Shown here: positions 1 through 9,046 of the stretch, one piece after another
How positions within the stretch are numbered: the first letter of the stretch is position 1
How the letters are laid out: each line of letters begins with the position of its first letter
Source: Sperchopsis tessellata
Lineage: Eukaryota > Arthropoda > Insecta > Coleoptera > Hydrophilidae
DNA length: 27,537 nt
Reading direction: 5' to 3'
Assembly: GCA_033557685.1 (NCBI GenBank)
Contig: JAWQRN010000645.1
Location: 1 to 27,537 of the forward strand
Notes under the pieces: model-generated
Databases searched by the model: none
What the model saw: only the letters and a program-made list of their open reading frames with translations
Told to the model about the DNA's origin: nothing
Program-made: the position numbers and the translations under genes

Positions 1-291
1 GGCTTCTCGTGTCACATTTAATTGATCCGCGAGTTGTTGTTGCGTTTGAGCGTCATCCTTGTCCAACAATGCTTGCATTTCGGTGTCTTCAAACTTTATC
101 AGTGGTATTCCTCGTTCTTTGTTTCTCACATCAAAATCGCCACTTTTGAATTTTTTAGACCACTCGAAGCACAGTGATTGACCGTAAGCTTCGACAAACA
201 TTCGATACGATTCTGCAGCAGTTTTCTTTTAATGGTAACAGAAAATCAATGCTGTCCCCAAATCCTAGTTTTCCGGCACAAAATTCGACAT
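1..291 (-). pseudogene. mariner transposase, N-terminal DNA-binding part (decayed, runs off left edge)
   Basis: Read on the minus strand from an ATG at 291, one frame gives about 97 residues that match the N-terminal helix-turn-helix region of mariner transposases. It begins MSNFVPEN, continues with KKTAAESYRMFVEAYG, then FKSGDFDVRNKERG, and ends in DDAQTQQQLADQLNVTREA at the window edge. In the family this domain binds the terminal inverted repeat, and the DDD catalytic domain would lie outside the window. Two in-frame stops, after residue 8 and after the CYH near residue 20, and a few residues missing from the usual helix after YGQS show that it is dead. The frame is otherwise intact, so decay is mostly point mutation. 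A terminal-repeat-like sequence follows at 377-406, on the 5' side of the gene, as expected. Confidence 0.85.
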
Positions 292-376
292 GTTCAACGC
301 TATTAAAAAACATGTTGTTGTATGTTCATAACGCGATTTGACAGTCAGTACATTGATTACTAGAGCCATATATGAG

Positions 377-406
377 CAAATTCCGGTTTCATATTTACAG
401 ACCTGG
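377..406 (-). repeat. mariner terminal inverted repeat, 5' end
   Basis: Read on the minus strand, the element would start CCAGGTCTGTAAATATGAAA at 406 and continue with CCGGAATTTGC. It is preceded by TA at 407-408, the dinucleotide that mariner duplicates on insertion. It lies about 90 bp upstream of the transposase ATG at 291, a normal mariner leader length. The partner repeat would be beyond the left edge, so the pairing cannot be checked here. Confidence 0.55.
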
Positions 407-408
407 TA

Positions 409-2830
409 CATGAAGTTATGTATACTCCAGCGGATTGTAGGGGAACAGAATCTTTCGAAGATACAAAGATTTCATTAATTTTCATCAAACTTCAGCAAAT
501 AATCTAGATAGAATGTTATCTCTCAGAAAACCTGAAGATTTCAACTGTGACCATGGATGTCTCCGCACAGAATATTTTCGAGACATCTAGATAAATATGG
601 GAACACTGAAATCCAACCTAGTAAAAAAATATTAAAAAATAGGGGCGTACATATCCACCAAAAGTCTTGAACCGTTTAAAATTAAAATTTAAAGTGATTC
701 CATAAACGACACAAAAATAATAAGCATTCGATTGAGATTGAATTGAACTATTTACCACAGAAGAACGATATTGTACAAAATAAATAGATCGATTTAAAAC
801 GGAGCGGTGGTAGGAGTAATGTAAAACAGTAATAAATCTCTAGAGCATATGTTTCCTTGTTTCAGAATAATTGTTATTCTTACAAGGAGTAACATTACGT
901 GCCATAATATTAACATTTCAATGTGCTTAGAAGTATGCTGTGGTAAGAGCCTCTCAACATATATAATTATAAAATAAGACTTCATTTACATCCGCAAAAC
1001 GGTCATAATAGCAACACATTTAATTGTTAGAGCACGCGAAATGTGTACAATAACATCATGGCTCAGAATTAATTATTATTGCTTATAAAGGGTGGCGTAA
1101 ACAAAATGAAGAAAAGGAAATTCCATTTTCACTCCTCTATAGAGACTCTGCCCTCGACCGTATTCTTATGTACCAGTAATGCCAGTTGTGACAATTAGCG
1201 TTATTCATTCCTTTTGTAGAAATGGGTGTGGATGATGTTAGCTGGGTCTGTTTTCTCCGCTTTCCATTGTGTAAAGAGATTTTCCGGCTCTAAGGGGCTT
1301 GTTAGAAGGAGGCGCTGACAAAACTAAATGTTAATGATGACCGCCGACTACAGCTGTGGTGGCGCTTGTGCCAGTTTCCATGTACGTTATACGCATCGCT
1401 GCCTCAAGGAATTTTTGTGTTGTCTTAGTAGTTTGGCTTCATTCAGTAAGAACAAAGGAAACTGTTTGGAATTAAAAAGTTTTGAAGAGTTTTAAATTTG
1501 AAAAAATGATGAGAATAAGAAGTTAGACTTTGTAGACTTTTATAAGCTAAATATACTTATAAACCCATAAATAAAACGCTTTTGGAATAAAATTTAAGAA
1601 AACTTCTATTGATTAGGGCTATGCAAACATAGTTTGATCATAGTAACGTTGATATATTTAATACAGCTAATATATTTATGTATGTAAGTAAAATTAAGAG
1701 GAAAAATGAGTTCAATGTTTATTCAAAACAATTAAGTTAAAATTATAATTCCAATTTCAATTTGTTGAGCAATATTTACTTTCAGTTCGTTATAGCTACC
1801 TGCATTTAATATTCGTTCCCATTTCGTTTTATAATTTATTTTCTAGAACGTATATACCAAATTAATTGAACTACAAATTTTAAAAAGAATTTTGACATTT
1901 AGATTACGTAATTAATTTGAAAATATAAGCACAAATCCAAATTCTTTAGTTTAAATAGCGTTCCATCCAATCCCAAGAGAAGTTTGATTGATCATTCGAT
2001 AATAATTTCTTATTATTAAATTTTAAATTTTCTCCAAAACATTATATAGTAAATTTCAATCCAAATTTTGACAATCAAAAACATTGACAATTTTGACTTA
2101 ATTGATAGAGATGAACCGTATCCGGTCCCTACCAAAACATAGCTACTCAGCAAAATAATATGACTCGATAAAAAAAGGCTACCGAACCTAGTATTTAAAT
2201 CCCACAAATTGTAAATTTAAAGCGATCAAACAGCCGCATACGGTTTTCATAAAAGTGTATTTAGTTTAGTTTCGTAATTAAATTATAAATTTAATATTAT
2301 AAATTCAAACAATAGCAGCCAGCCATATCCATTCATTTCTGCGAATCCTTGTTTTTTTGAGATGAACAAATTCTTGATATTAGGCAGCAACGTACGCTTA
2401 ATAGTAAGAAATGCATTTTAATGTTATTTGTTTATTTTTTAAATTTTATTGTAATTTACATATTTCATGGTTTAGTTTTCGTTTAATTACTCAAAGTTTA
2501 TTTACGTTTTAGAATTGTTGTTAAACCATTTACATGCCAGATTATATTTATTGCTATTGCATATTTATTATTGCACTATTTACTTATTTACGATTTATTT
2601 ACTTATTCCAGTTCTTTGTATAGGGTGATTCACTATTTTAGCCCTCCTTAACTCTTTTATTATAAAAGTTATATAACAATAAATACAGAAGTTGTAGGGT
2701 GTTATCAATATCTTTTTAAATATTACTAAAAAACCATTGCTTGCATAGGTCACGTGCTATAAGACTGGAGGTGATTTTTATTAAAGGAAACACCATGTAT
2801 ATGTTTACATTATCATATAAACACTTTCTT
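409..2830. other. AT-rich non-coding stretch
   Basis: No coding region can be supported. Short open frames in it are not convincing and show no family motif. It holds a dispersed repeat copy at 514-576 and a less AT-rich block at about 1120-1420 with two AGG/TGG-type GGCGC words. The part from about 1500 to 2620 is very AT-rich. At 2625-2660 TATAGGGTGATTCAC resembles the tip of a DNA transposon, but no partner tip was found. Confidence 0.6.
514..576 (+). repeat. dispersed repeat, copy 1
   Basis: Shares an interrupted match of about 55 bp with 4746-4806. Both run through ACCTGAAGAT, an ACTGTG word, CCATGGA and a GTCT word in the same order and spacing. No protein family was recognised, and it is probably a fragment of a dispersed element. 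Confidence 0.5.
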
Positions 2831-2896
2831 TTTGAATGAATGTTGTTTCTGGGTGGAATCCGTGTAGAGGCTCTGACAAGTGCCGACGTTCATACA
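2831..2896 (-). repeat. Penelope-like element terminal-repeat remnant
   Basis: The segment running TGAATGAATGTTGTTTCTGG, then CGTGTAGAGGCTC and AAGTGCCGACGTT, aligns with the reverse complement of 17030-17088, the end of the plus-strand Penelope copy. It also aligns with the start of the minus-strand copy at 16067. It is therefore a third, solo piece of the same terminal repeat, in the orientation of the 16067 copy. The hammerhead-like hairpin part is missing. Confidence 0.65.
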
Positions 2897-3062
2897 GATA
2901 CTAACCGTGGAAGTCTATTACATTTAATACTTTCTTTTTGATTTCAAATATATACGGATATATGCTCTAAATATGCATTGGCTGATTTCATCAAAATGAG
3001 TTACATATAAGTCGAAAGTTTGAAATATTTTGCCTTTATTTAAAAGCAATAAATATAAAAAA

Positions 3063-3120
3063 AGTATATAGCATTATACCCAAATCGCCCAGCTCCCAAT
3101 GATAACACATTTTTGAATAC
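3063..3120 (+). repeat. left terminal inverted repeat of DDE transposon
   Basis: Starts AGTATATAGCATTATACCCA, passes through GCCCAGCTCCCAA and ends TTTTTGAATAC. Its reverse complement is found at 4104-4162 with only a few mismatches. The two repeats bracket the decayed transposase, so they mark the ends of one element of about 1.1 kb. A TATA lies at each tip, so a TA target duplication may overlap the tip. Confidence 0.8.
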
Positions 3121-3149
3121 TATATTTTGCAACTGTATATAATCTATAA

Positions 3150-3990
3150 AAATTGTTCAAAATGGCCACCATTATTTAAAACACAAAGTTTATATCTGCT
3201 TCTTACATTTTGTAGGCAATTTGAAACAGAGTTATTGTTGCCCCAGTTAAGTTCATAAATTTCAAACACACTTATTAAATTTATTATTAATTTTGTCCTT
3301 TAAAAATCCCCACAAAAATGCATCCAAAGGATTTATATAGGTAATGTTTGGTGGCCATGAAATGGGTCCGCCATACCAATTCAAACGTCATATTACTTTT
3401 TAAATGCTCCCGAACCTACAAATCATTATATGGGGTCGCTCTGTCCTATTGCTAAACTATATGATGATGCTCCTAAGAAGAAAATTCTTGACCTAAAAAC
3501 TGTTCTACCTCTGGAAGAATCATTTCTAGATATGTTTCCGAGTTAAGTTATAAAAAAATTGACGCCCTATAATTTTATTTAGGAAAATACCGCACCAAAC
3601 TTTAATAGATTTTCTACCGGAATTTTTAATTGGAACAAATGTACTTTTTCGTTGATTTTTGTTCTCCCACAAACGTCTATTTTTTCTATTTAAAATCCCT
3701 GCCGTGGAAAACGATGATTAATTTGTCCATAGAATGTGTTTGGACAAGTTCGTCTAGTCTTTGGAGCATTTTCTGGCAAATTTCCAATCTTTCCGCCTTT
3801 GATCTTCTGTAAGCTCCTGAACGGGGAATAATTTCTAAGGCCAATATTAATTTTTCTTAAAGTTCTTTGTATCCTGATTAACTTTTTTTAGTTTTACGTG
3901 ATGCAACATTAGCTTCATCATTTTCAAAAATAAATTCTTTATATGGTTCAACATCTGAAAACGATAGAATACAAATTTTACTCAGAGGGG
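3150..3990 (-). pseudogene. IS630/Tc1-mariner-type DDE transposase, decayed
   Basis: Read from right to left, the minus strand shows several transposase blocks in the order expected for this superfamily. They are RTLRKINIGLRNYSP with QELTEDQRRK (about 3800-3870), NRKNRRLWENKNQ and KVWCGIFLNKIIG (about 3560-3680), then GGPISWPPNITYINPLDAF with LWGFLKDKI (about 3290-3370), and near the end CFK followed by WWPF (about 3160). In the family the GPI-WPP-SPDL-PLDFFLWG block is close to the last catalytic residue, and the protein cuts and pastes the element between its inverted repeats. Frames change several times and stops are frequent, so it is non-functional. It is enclosed by matching inverted repeats at 3063-3120 and 4104-4162. 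The exact subfamily cannot be told from these remains. Confidence 0.82.
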
Positions 3991-4103
3991 CTTTGTTTTA
4001 AAATAAATGTTTAAACTAGGGATATCAAGATCTTCATTCTTGTTTGCTCTAGTGCTACATTTTGTTTCTTTTAAGCCTGTTAGCATCTCTCAAAGTCCTA
4101 CAA

Positions 4104-4162
4104 GTATTCAAAAATATGTTTTCAGTTGGGAGCTGGGCTATTTGGGTATAATGCTATATACT
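4104..4162 (-). repeat. right terminal inverted repeat of DDE transposon
   Basis: The plus strand reads GTATTCAAAAATATGTTTTC, then GGGAGCTGGGC and GGGTATAATGCTATATACT, the inverse of 3063-3120 with a few mismatches. Repeats of this length (about 58 bp) are long for Tc1/mariner elements with simple tips, though not unknown. Confidence 0.8.
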
Positions 4163-5339
4163 CTCTTCTTGCAGTTCTTTTTACTTGTATTGTTTTTTTT
4201 TTAAATAAAGGGAAAATATTTCAAACTTTTCAGCTTCTATGTAAACCATTTTTAACAATGGTAACAACGAAATATTGTTGTCACAGATCATCAGTTAAAA
4301 CCTACAGCATAAATTATAATTCCATATACATATTTTATTCTTATTATTTATTTTTATTATTAAATAATTATAAATTATTTAATTTCCAATATTAATTTTA
4401 ATTTAGTTGCAGATTAAGTTATACAAATAAAGAAGTTTATTATGCGTACTCAAACTCGGATTTGAGAAAATTGCTCAATTCGGCAAAAAATGTAGATCAT
4501 TCCTTAGGAACAAATTGAACATATCCTTGACAGAAAAAATGGAGCACAGAATGTAGGTCATTAAAAATGTCCGATTTCAAATCAGTTAAGTTTATTATAC
4601 CTCAATAAATAAAATAAGGAAAAAAATCAACAAATTAATTTTTAGAGCAGGTCGGCACCTACATCTAGCACTTTTAAGAGCTACATGCTATAATTAGCAC
4701 TGCAATGATGGACGACAAGTTGGCAAAAGGAAAAGCCAACACTCTGTTATTCCCCGGAACACCTGAAGATATTTACTGTGGCCATGGAAGTCTACGTACT
4801 AAATTTAGAAGCAATACAATTAATGAAAGTTTGCGATTATTCTCTTGACCTACAGTGTTAAAATATGAAAATTTTACACTTAAGAATAATTTGTCTGCTA
4901 GACTGCACCCAACAACATAAACTACTAAGCATTAGTTTGACAGTTAAAAATACCAATGGTTATACTTCATTTTATGTCATGACTTACTTTACATTTTACA
5001 ATTAATTGTAGACAATTATTTCTTTTGTTTATTACGTCGAGAGTGTGTCCCTACGCTTCAGCCAATTCAGCCTACTCTAACCCTGATTACTACTCACGTT
5101 TCATAAAGAGAACACTGTTTAATAGTTATATATATTGGAGAAACTCCTTAATAATTAAAAATAAAAGTACATATTACAAAGCAATCAATTTCGTGAAGTT
5201 ACATTTGTTAAACTTTTGTAGTTGAACTCACGAAGCCTTTCATTTACATAAAATTGTATACAGTCAAATTGAACGTAAAATTTGAATGAAATAAAGCTTC
5301 TCTTTTTTGTATCCTTTAATTAATTCCATCTGAACAATT
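4163..5339. other. AT-rich non-coding stretch
   Basis: No supportable gene. Short open frames at about 4126-4395 and 5025-5225 have the composition of random AT-rich DNA and no recognisable motif. It contains the second copy of the dispersed repeat at 4746-4806. Nothing else stands out. Confidence 0.6.
4746..4806 (+). repeat. dispersed repeat, copy 2
   Basis: Matches 514-576 in the same orientation, through ACACCTGAAGAT, ACTGTGGCCATGGAAGTCT and a following ACTAAAT versus ACAGAAT. The flanking sequences differ, so these are two independent copies of a mobile or formerly mobile sequence. Confidence 0.5.
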
Positions 5340-5870
5340 CTTCCTTTACGCCGTTAATTTTTCCTAATGTCCCTAACACAAAGTCAACAGGGATTCATAC
5401 TTGAGACACATTTTGACGGGCACGAAAACCCAAAAGAATTCCCGAGACGCTGCCAGGACCACTTAGCTAATTTGGGCAAACATCTCAGGGCAATATTATT
5501 ACGAATGGCAGTGAAAAGATATTATTGTCCTTTCGTTTTCAGCAGCCATCTGCAAGTACAAACAGTCGCATTAAAAACGGAGAAGATGGAAAAGGAAAGA
5601 CACCCGTTAAGCGGGCCACTTGATGAATAGAAATTGAGAATTCATTCTGTGGAACGACTGGTGCTCTTTCAATTGACGGAACAAAAACCGAGAGAGCAGG
5701 AGCCCTCCAAATCTAAACACGTTGCTCTAGAGATGAGGAAGGAAATAAAGACCAGCGACTATTTACACAGCCTTCCCGAAAACAAAAAGCGGAAATTGCC
5801 ACTTTAGTTTGCGCGTCGCCGCCATCTGTATTTCCAATCGACAACTAATCTGTAAATACAGAGAGTTTTC
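5340..5870. other. less AT-rich island of unknown nature
   Basis: Base composition is clearly more balanced here than in the flanks. An 87-codon open frame on the plus strand starts MSLTQSQQGFILETHF at 5367 and ends at 5630. It has no family motif that I know, no obvious splice or start context, and the rest of the island continues beyond its stop with no matching frame. A short inverted pair, CTGTATTT and AAATACAG, lies at about 5827-5860. It could be an untranslated exon, a conserved non-coding element or an old repeat, and I make no functional call. Confidence 0.35.
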
Positions 5871-7570
5871 TCTTTGATGCGTCTAAAATGACCCAAGTTC
5901 TCTTTGATGGAGACTGCAAACTTTTAAAAGCTCTTTTAACATATCTAGTAGTATAATAAATATATCATTTTAAAACTTTGAAATAGAGCTTCTAAAAGTG
6001 ATAACTTTGCTCATATATCTCTATAATTTTGAGTTGTTTGAAACTTCTAAATGTGCATGGCCCTTAACGTCCAAGTCTCAACAGCATATATTATCACATG
6101 CAAAATACGCTGATCGAAAACTCTGCGTTTTAAACAGAAAGACATGTGTGATTTAAATATGTTGCTTAGATGATCAGTTGTACTGCATCGTTATAAACTG
6201 GCCTAATTACAGCTTAAATGTTACGATTTCACTAACTACACACATTAGCTTGATAGCAACTTTTAAATGGCTTTAGATGGCAATATAGTGTCTCCTTATC
6301 TGACATCAAACGGTTCCATTACTTTGTGTATTTTAACACTTGATGTGTATTTTACATAGATTTTTTTGAATAGCCTCAATAAAAGCATGCTTGTTTGCAG
6401 CCACTTAAGGTAAGATCCCTGGTTCAGGGCAGATTTTTAAATTTATCTTCAAACCTTTGTATAAGATAGACGAAATTCCTATAACTATGTAATCTACAAC
6501 TTAAATTATACGCCTATCCTTTTTTTGTCGATTTATGCAAAATAGTTCTAGAATATTATTATAACAGAATGATCATACATAATTAATCATATTATATAGC
6601 AGAAGCAAACTACCTGTAAGATACGTCATCACCCATAAATAAACAATCGTATATTCATGCTTTCCAATAAAGAAAAAGGACAATTTAATAATAAGATCTT
6701 GGGGTAGCCCAAAAATATCGCGGAGACGTCCCCACGATTGAATTATCTCTCCATTCCTATTTAGTATTTACACCCAAGTTCCTACAAGATGCATATTACA
6801 ACGAATAGTGTACATGAGTGTTTTGGGAAGTAACGCACTCAAGTGAATAAAAAAATAGGTGATGATTTTTAGGTAACGTTATCCGGAAAGTCCCTTGAAC
6901 AGCTTTTTTATTACCTGGGTTGAACAAATCATTATCCTGGAAGGTTTGCTGAGATCTTAGGGTTGTTTGATAAACAGGTAAAAAAATATTTCTCGATACT
7001 AAGATCATAATTTTCCTGTCAGTGCTCACCCGATTAAAATGAAAGCCATTTTACTTATGATAACCCATAAAAACCCTATTTCGAATGTCCCTGATCATAT
7101 AAAATTAGTTTTTAAGGTAGATTACCTCAACTCTGTATTTCTATAAAAATGCAATACTCCATAGAGACTTCAAAGTCATTAGCAGTAGTAGACACATTCA
7201 ATGCTAATACTACAGAGTAGTGGGGCATCCAAGCTGGCATCGTACCTGAGTTCATACAAAATTATTTCAAATTTCACAATTTTCTAAATATCAATTTTTA
7301 TAAACAATGACTATATAAAATGAGAGTTGAATTGAAGTCATGCATACAAGAAATTTTAAACTTTGGTTGCTACCACACGCACATGATATATTATCTAAAT
7401 AATAGAAGTAATAATAATATATTGTATATTTATTTGTGGATGTATTTTATTCTTGTGATTAAATATTTAGTACAATACAGCAAACAATTATCGAAAGTAA
7501 CTAAAATTAGTACCATTTTCATTTATTTTATAATAATGTAAGTGGATTTTTACCCAAATATACTACAGTA
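5871..7570. other. AT-rich non-coding stretch
   Basis: No gene is supported. Open frames at 6796-7029 and 7320-7541 show no motif. A strong splice-like pair (acceptor TTTGCAG ending at 6400, donor AAG|GTAAGAT at 6409/6410) lies in it. If the host gene that ends at 8797 runs through here, this stretch would be intron. Confidence 0.5.
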
Positions 7571-7580
7571 AAGTCTATCT

Positions 7581-7790
7581 GTAATTTTAATATTTGAAGA
7601 ATCAAATATGAAGCAAAACCTCCAAATCGATATATTAAATACAGAAATGAACTATATATCGCTAAATTTGCGATATATAGTTCATTTCTGTATTTAATAT
7701 ATCGACTTGACCGGTTTGCTTGATATTTGAGTTTTCAAATATTAAAATTACACATTTATGTACGGCCAAGGAAGCAACACATTCTTACAG
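7581..7790. mobile_element. palindromic MITE of the foldback family also found at 24.6-25.4 kb
   Basis: Two arms of about 80 bp (7581-7662 and 7670-7751) are inverse copies around a 7-nt loop, TAAATTT. The inner 36 bp of each arm (7627-7662 and 7670-7705) match perfectly as reverse complements. Beyond the right arm, 7752-7790 reads toward GGCCAAGGAAGC, the tip that also occurs at 24668 and 25008 in the other orientation (GCTTCCTTGGCC). The left tip is lost. The remaining arm sequence (ATATTTGA...TCAAATAT, GCAAACCGGTCAAGTC, ATATATTAAATACAGAAAT) is the same as the tips at 24.6-25.4 kb, here without the longer internal body. Confidence 0.85.
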
Positions 7791-7839
7791 TGAAGTATCT
7801 TGTATGCGGTAGATACGTATCAAATCAAATGATTCTACA

Positions 7840-8245
7840 ATAAATGAGATGGACACGTTTTTGAGACCTTCACTCAGGAAATACAAAAGATAAGTAACAG
7901 TAGGTAAATAATAATATTAGGAGATCTTAACGATAGAACGGAGAGAAGAAGTAACCACAATGTGCTGAGACAATTTTGCGAAGAAATAACAAACGATAAA
8001 GGAGAACGACTTATTGACTTATGTGAACAACATCAGCTCAACATCACTGAAGGATATTTTAAACACAAGGATGTGCACAAATATACATGGATGCAATACA
8101 TCAAGATTTAAATCAATTATTGACTACACAATAATCTAACAAGATTCTAGGTTAAAAGCCAAAGATGTTAGAGTGTGTCGAGGAGTTTGTAATATATCCG
8201 ATCATCATTTCCTTAGAACTACAATATTCTTTCCCATATAACATC
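7840..8245 (+). pseudogene. non-LTR retrotransposon AP endonuclease domain (RTE-like), decayed
   Basis: The plus strand encodes the C-terminal half of an apurinic-type endonuclease as used by non-LTR retrotransposons to nick target DNA. Visible blocks in order are FETFTQEIQKISNSR, IIILGDLNDRTERR (the GDLN motif), NDKGERLIDLCEQHQLNIT, GYFKHKDVHKYTWMQ, FKSIIDYTII, and NISDHHFLRTT with the SDHH catalytic motif near 8200-8211. Stops follow SNSR and DYTII, and a frameshift lies near 8098 after YTWMQYI. The wording KYTW, IDY and SDHH fits the RTE-like group often annotated as endonuclease-reverse transcriptase, though clade assignment is tentative. No RT follows on the plus strand, so this is a truncated copy. 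It lies just upstream of the host exon, probably in its intron. Confidence 0.85.
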
Positions 8246-8461
8246 AAACCCAAACTGATGAAATAAAACAAGACGCAGATCACCTAAATGTCACAAATGT
8301 ATCTTAATTTAAGGTGCTGCAACCAGTTCAATGCTACAAATTTAAAGTAGTGGCTTTGAATACCTAATCAGAAACATGTACAATTAGAAATTCAACAAAT
8401 TAACGTCATTTTAATAAAATTATTTACTTAATAAACATATTAATATTTCCTTTTTTTCCAG

Positions 8462-8797
8462 GAAAACAAAAGTGGCTCCGTTGTGGATGGTGAAGATGAA
8501 AATGGAGAAGCAGACCATGAACAAGACTTCCTGGAAAATGGAAGGGATGGCCTAACAGGAACTCCTGACTCTGCCAACTCAAGAAACGACAAAGAATTGG
8601 AAGATTTAATGGACGTCGAAGCTACAACCAAAAACTGCATCATGCATGCTCTCAGCATCGTTAGCGCACCCGCATCTCAGCCTGGAACATCTCCTCCTCC
8701 ATTGGCAGCTATTGCCCCTTTAACAGTCTCTGGAGACGAATGGAAACCAACTGGCCACACAAGACTCTCCCCAAAAATACGACATGAACCATACTAG
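8462..8797 (+). CDS. probable terminal coding exon of an unidentified host gene
   Basis: An in-frame stop at 8441 is followed by a good splice acceptor, a run of pyrimidines ending TTTTTTTCCAG at 8461. From 8462 a phase-0 open frame of 111 codons runs to TAG at 8795-8797. It begins ENKSGSVVDGEDENGEADHE. The protein is acidic at first (many Glu and Asp), then has DSANSRNDKELEDLMDVE, a short hydrophobic NCIMHALSIV, a Pro/Ser-rich SQPGTSPPPLAAIAPL and a basic end LSPKIRHEPY. This is typical of a disordered C-terminal tail of a regulatory or nuclear protein, but I do not recognise the family. Codon use is more balanced than the surroundings and there are no interruptions, unlike all other frames here. 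A candidate poly(A) signal AATAAA lies at 9041. No upstream exon was identified with confidence. Confidence 0.65.
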   Translation, partial: ENKSGSVVDGEDENGEADHEQDFLENGRDGLTGTPDSANSRNDKELEDLMDVEATTKNCIMHALSIVSAPASQPGTSPPPLAAIAPLTVSGDEWKPTGHTRLSPKIRHEPY

Positions 8798-9040
8798 GGC
8801 CGAAAATGTAATAGTTTTATTATACAGCATATTTGCTAGGTAGTTCATGTCCATCATTTGTTTTTCATTGTTGTTTGTTTTTGTAGACTAATATTTATTT
8901 TGTAATTATCTATTTTTCATTTATGTTGTGCCACTAAATATATACCTCATTGCAAATAATGCTAGGCTAAACTATGACAGCGTTTTCATTGAATAGCGAT
9001 TTTATTTAAGCGTCAAAAATGCAGCTTGTCGGTCGATGAT

Positions 9041-9046
9041 AATAAA
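9041..9046 (+). terminator. candidate poly(A) signal of the host gene
   Basis: AATAAA lies about 245 bp after the stop codon at 8797 and is the first canonical hexamer on the plus strand after it. In AT-rich DNA such a hexamer is common by chance. It is followed by GGCCGAAACCGGT, a word also seen at the edge of some insect repeats. Confidence 0.35.

Noticed and set aside
6400..6440. GGTTCAGGGC near CCCTGGTTCAGGG as a tRNA/SINE B box
   Set aside because: It does not fit GGTTCRANNCC and no A box or cloverleaf is found upstream.
8440..8658. Minus-strand 72-codon open frame
   Set aside because: Antisense to the probable host exon. The Ser-rich translation mirrors acidic codons on the plus strand.
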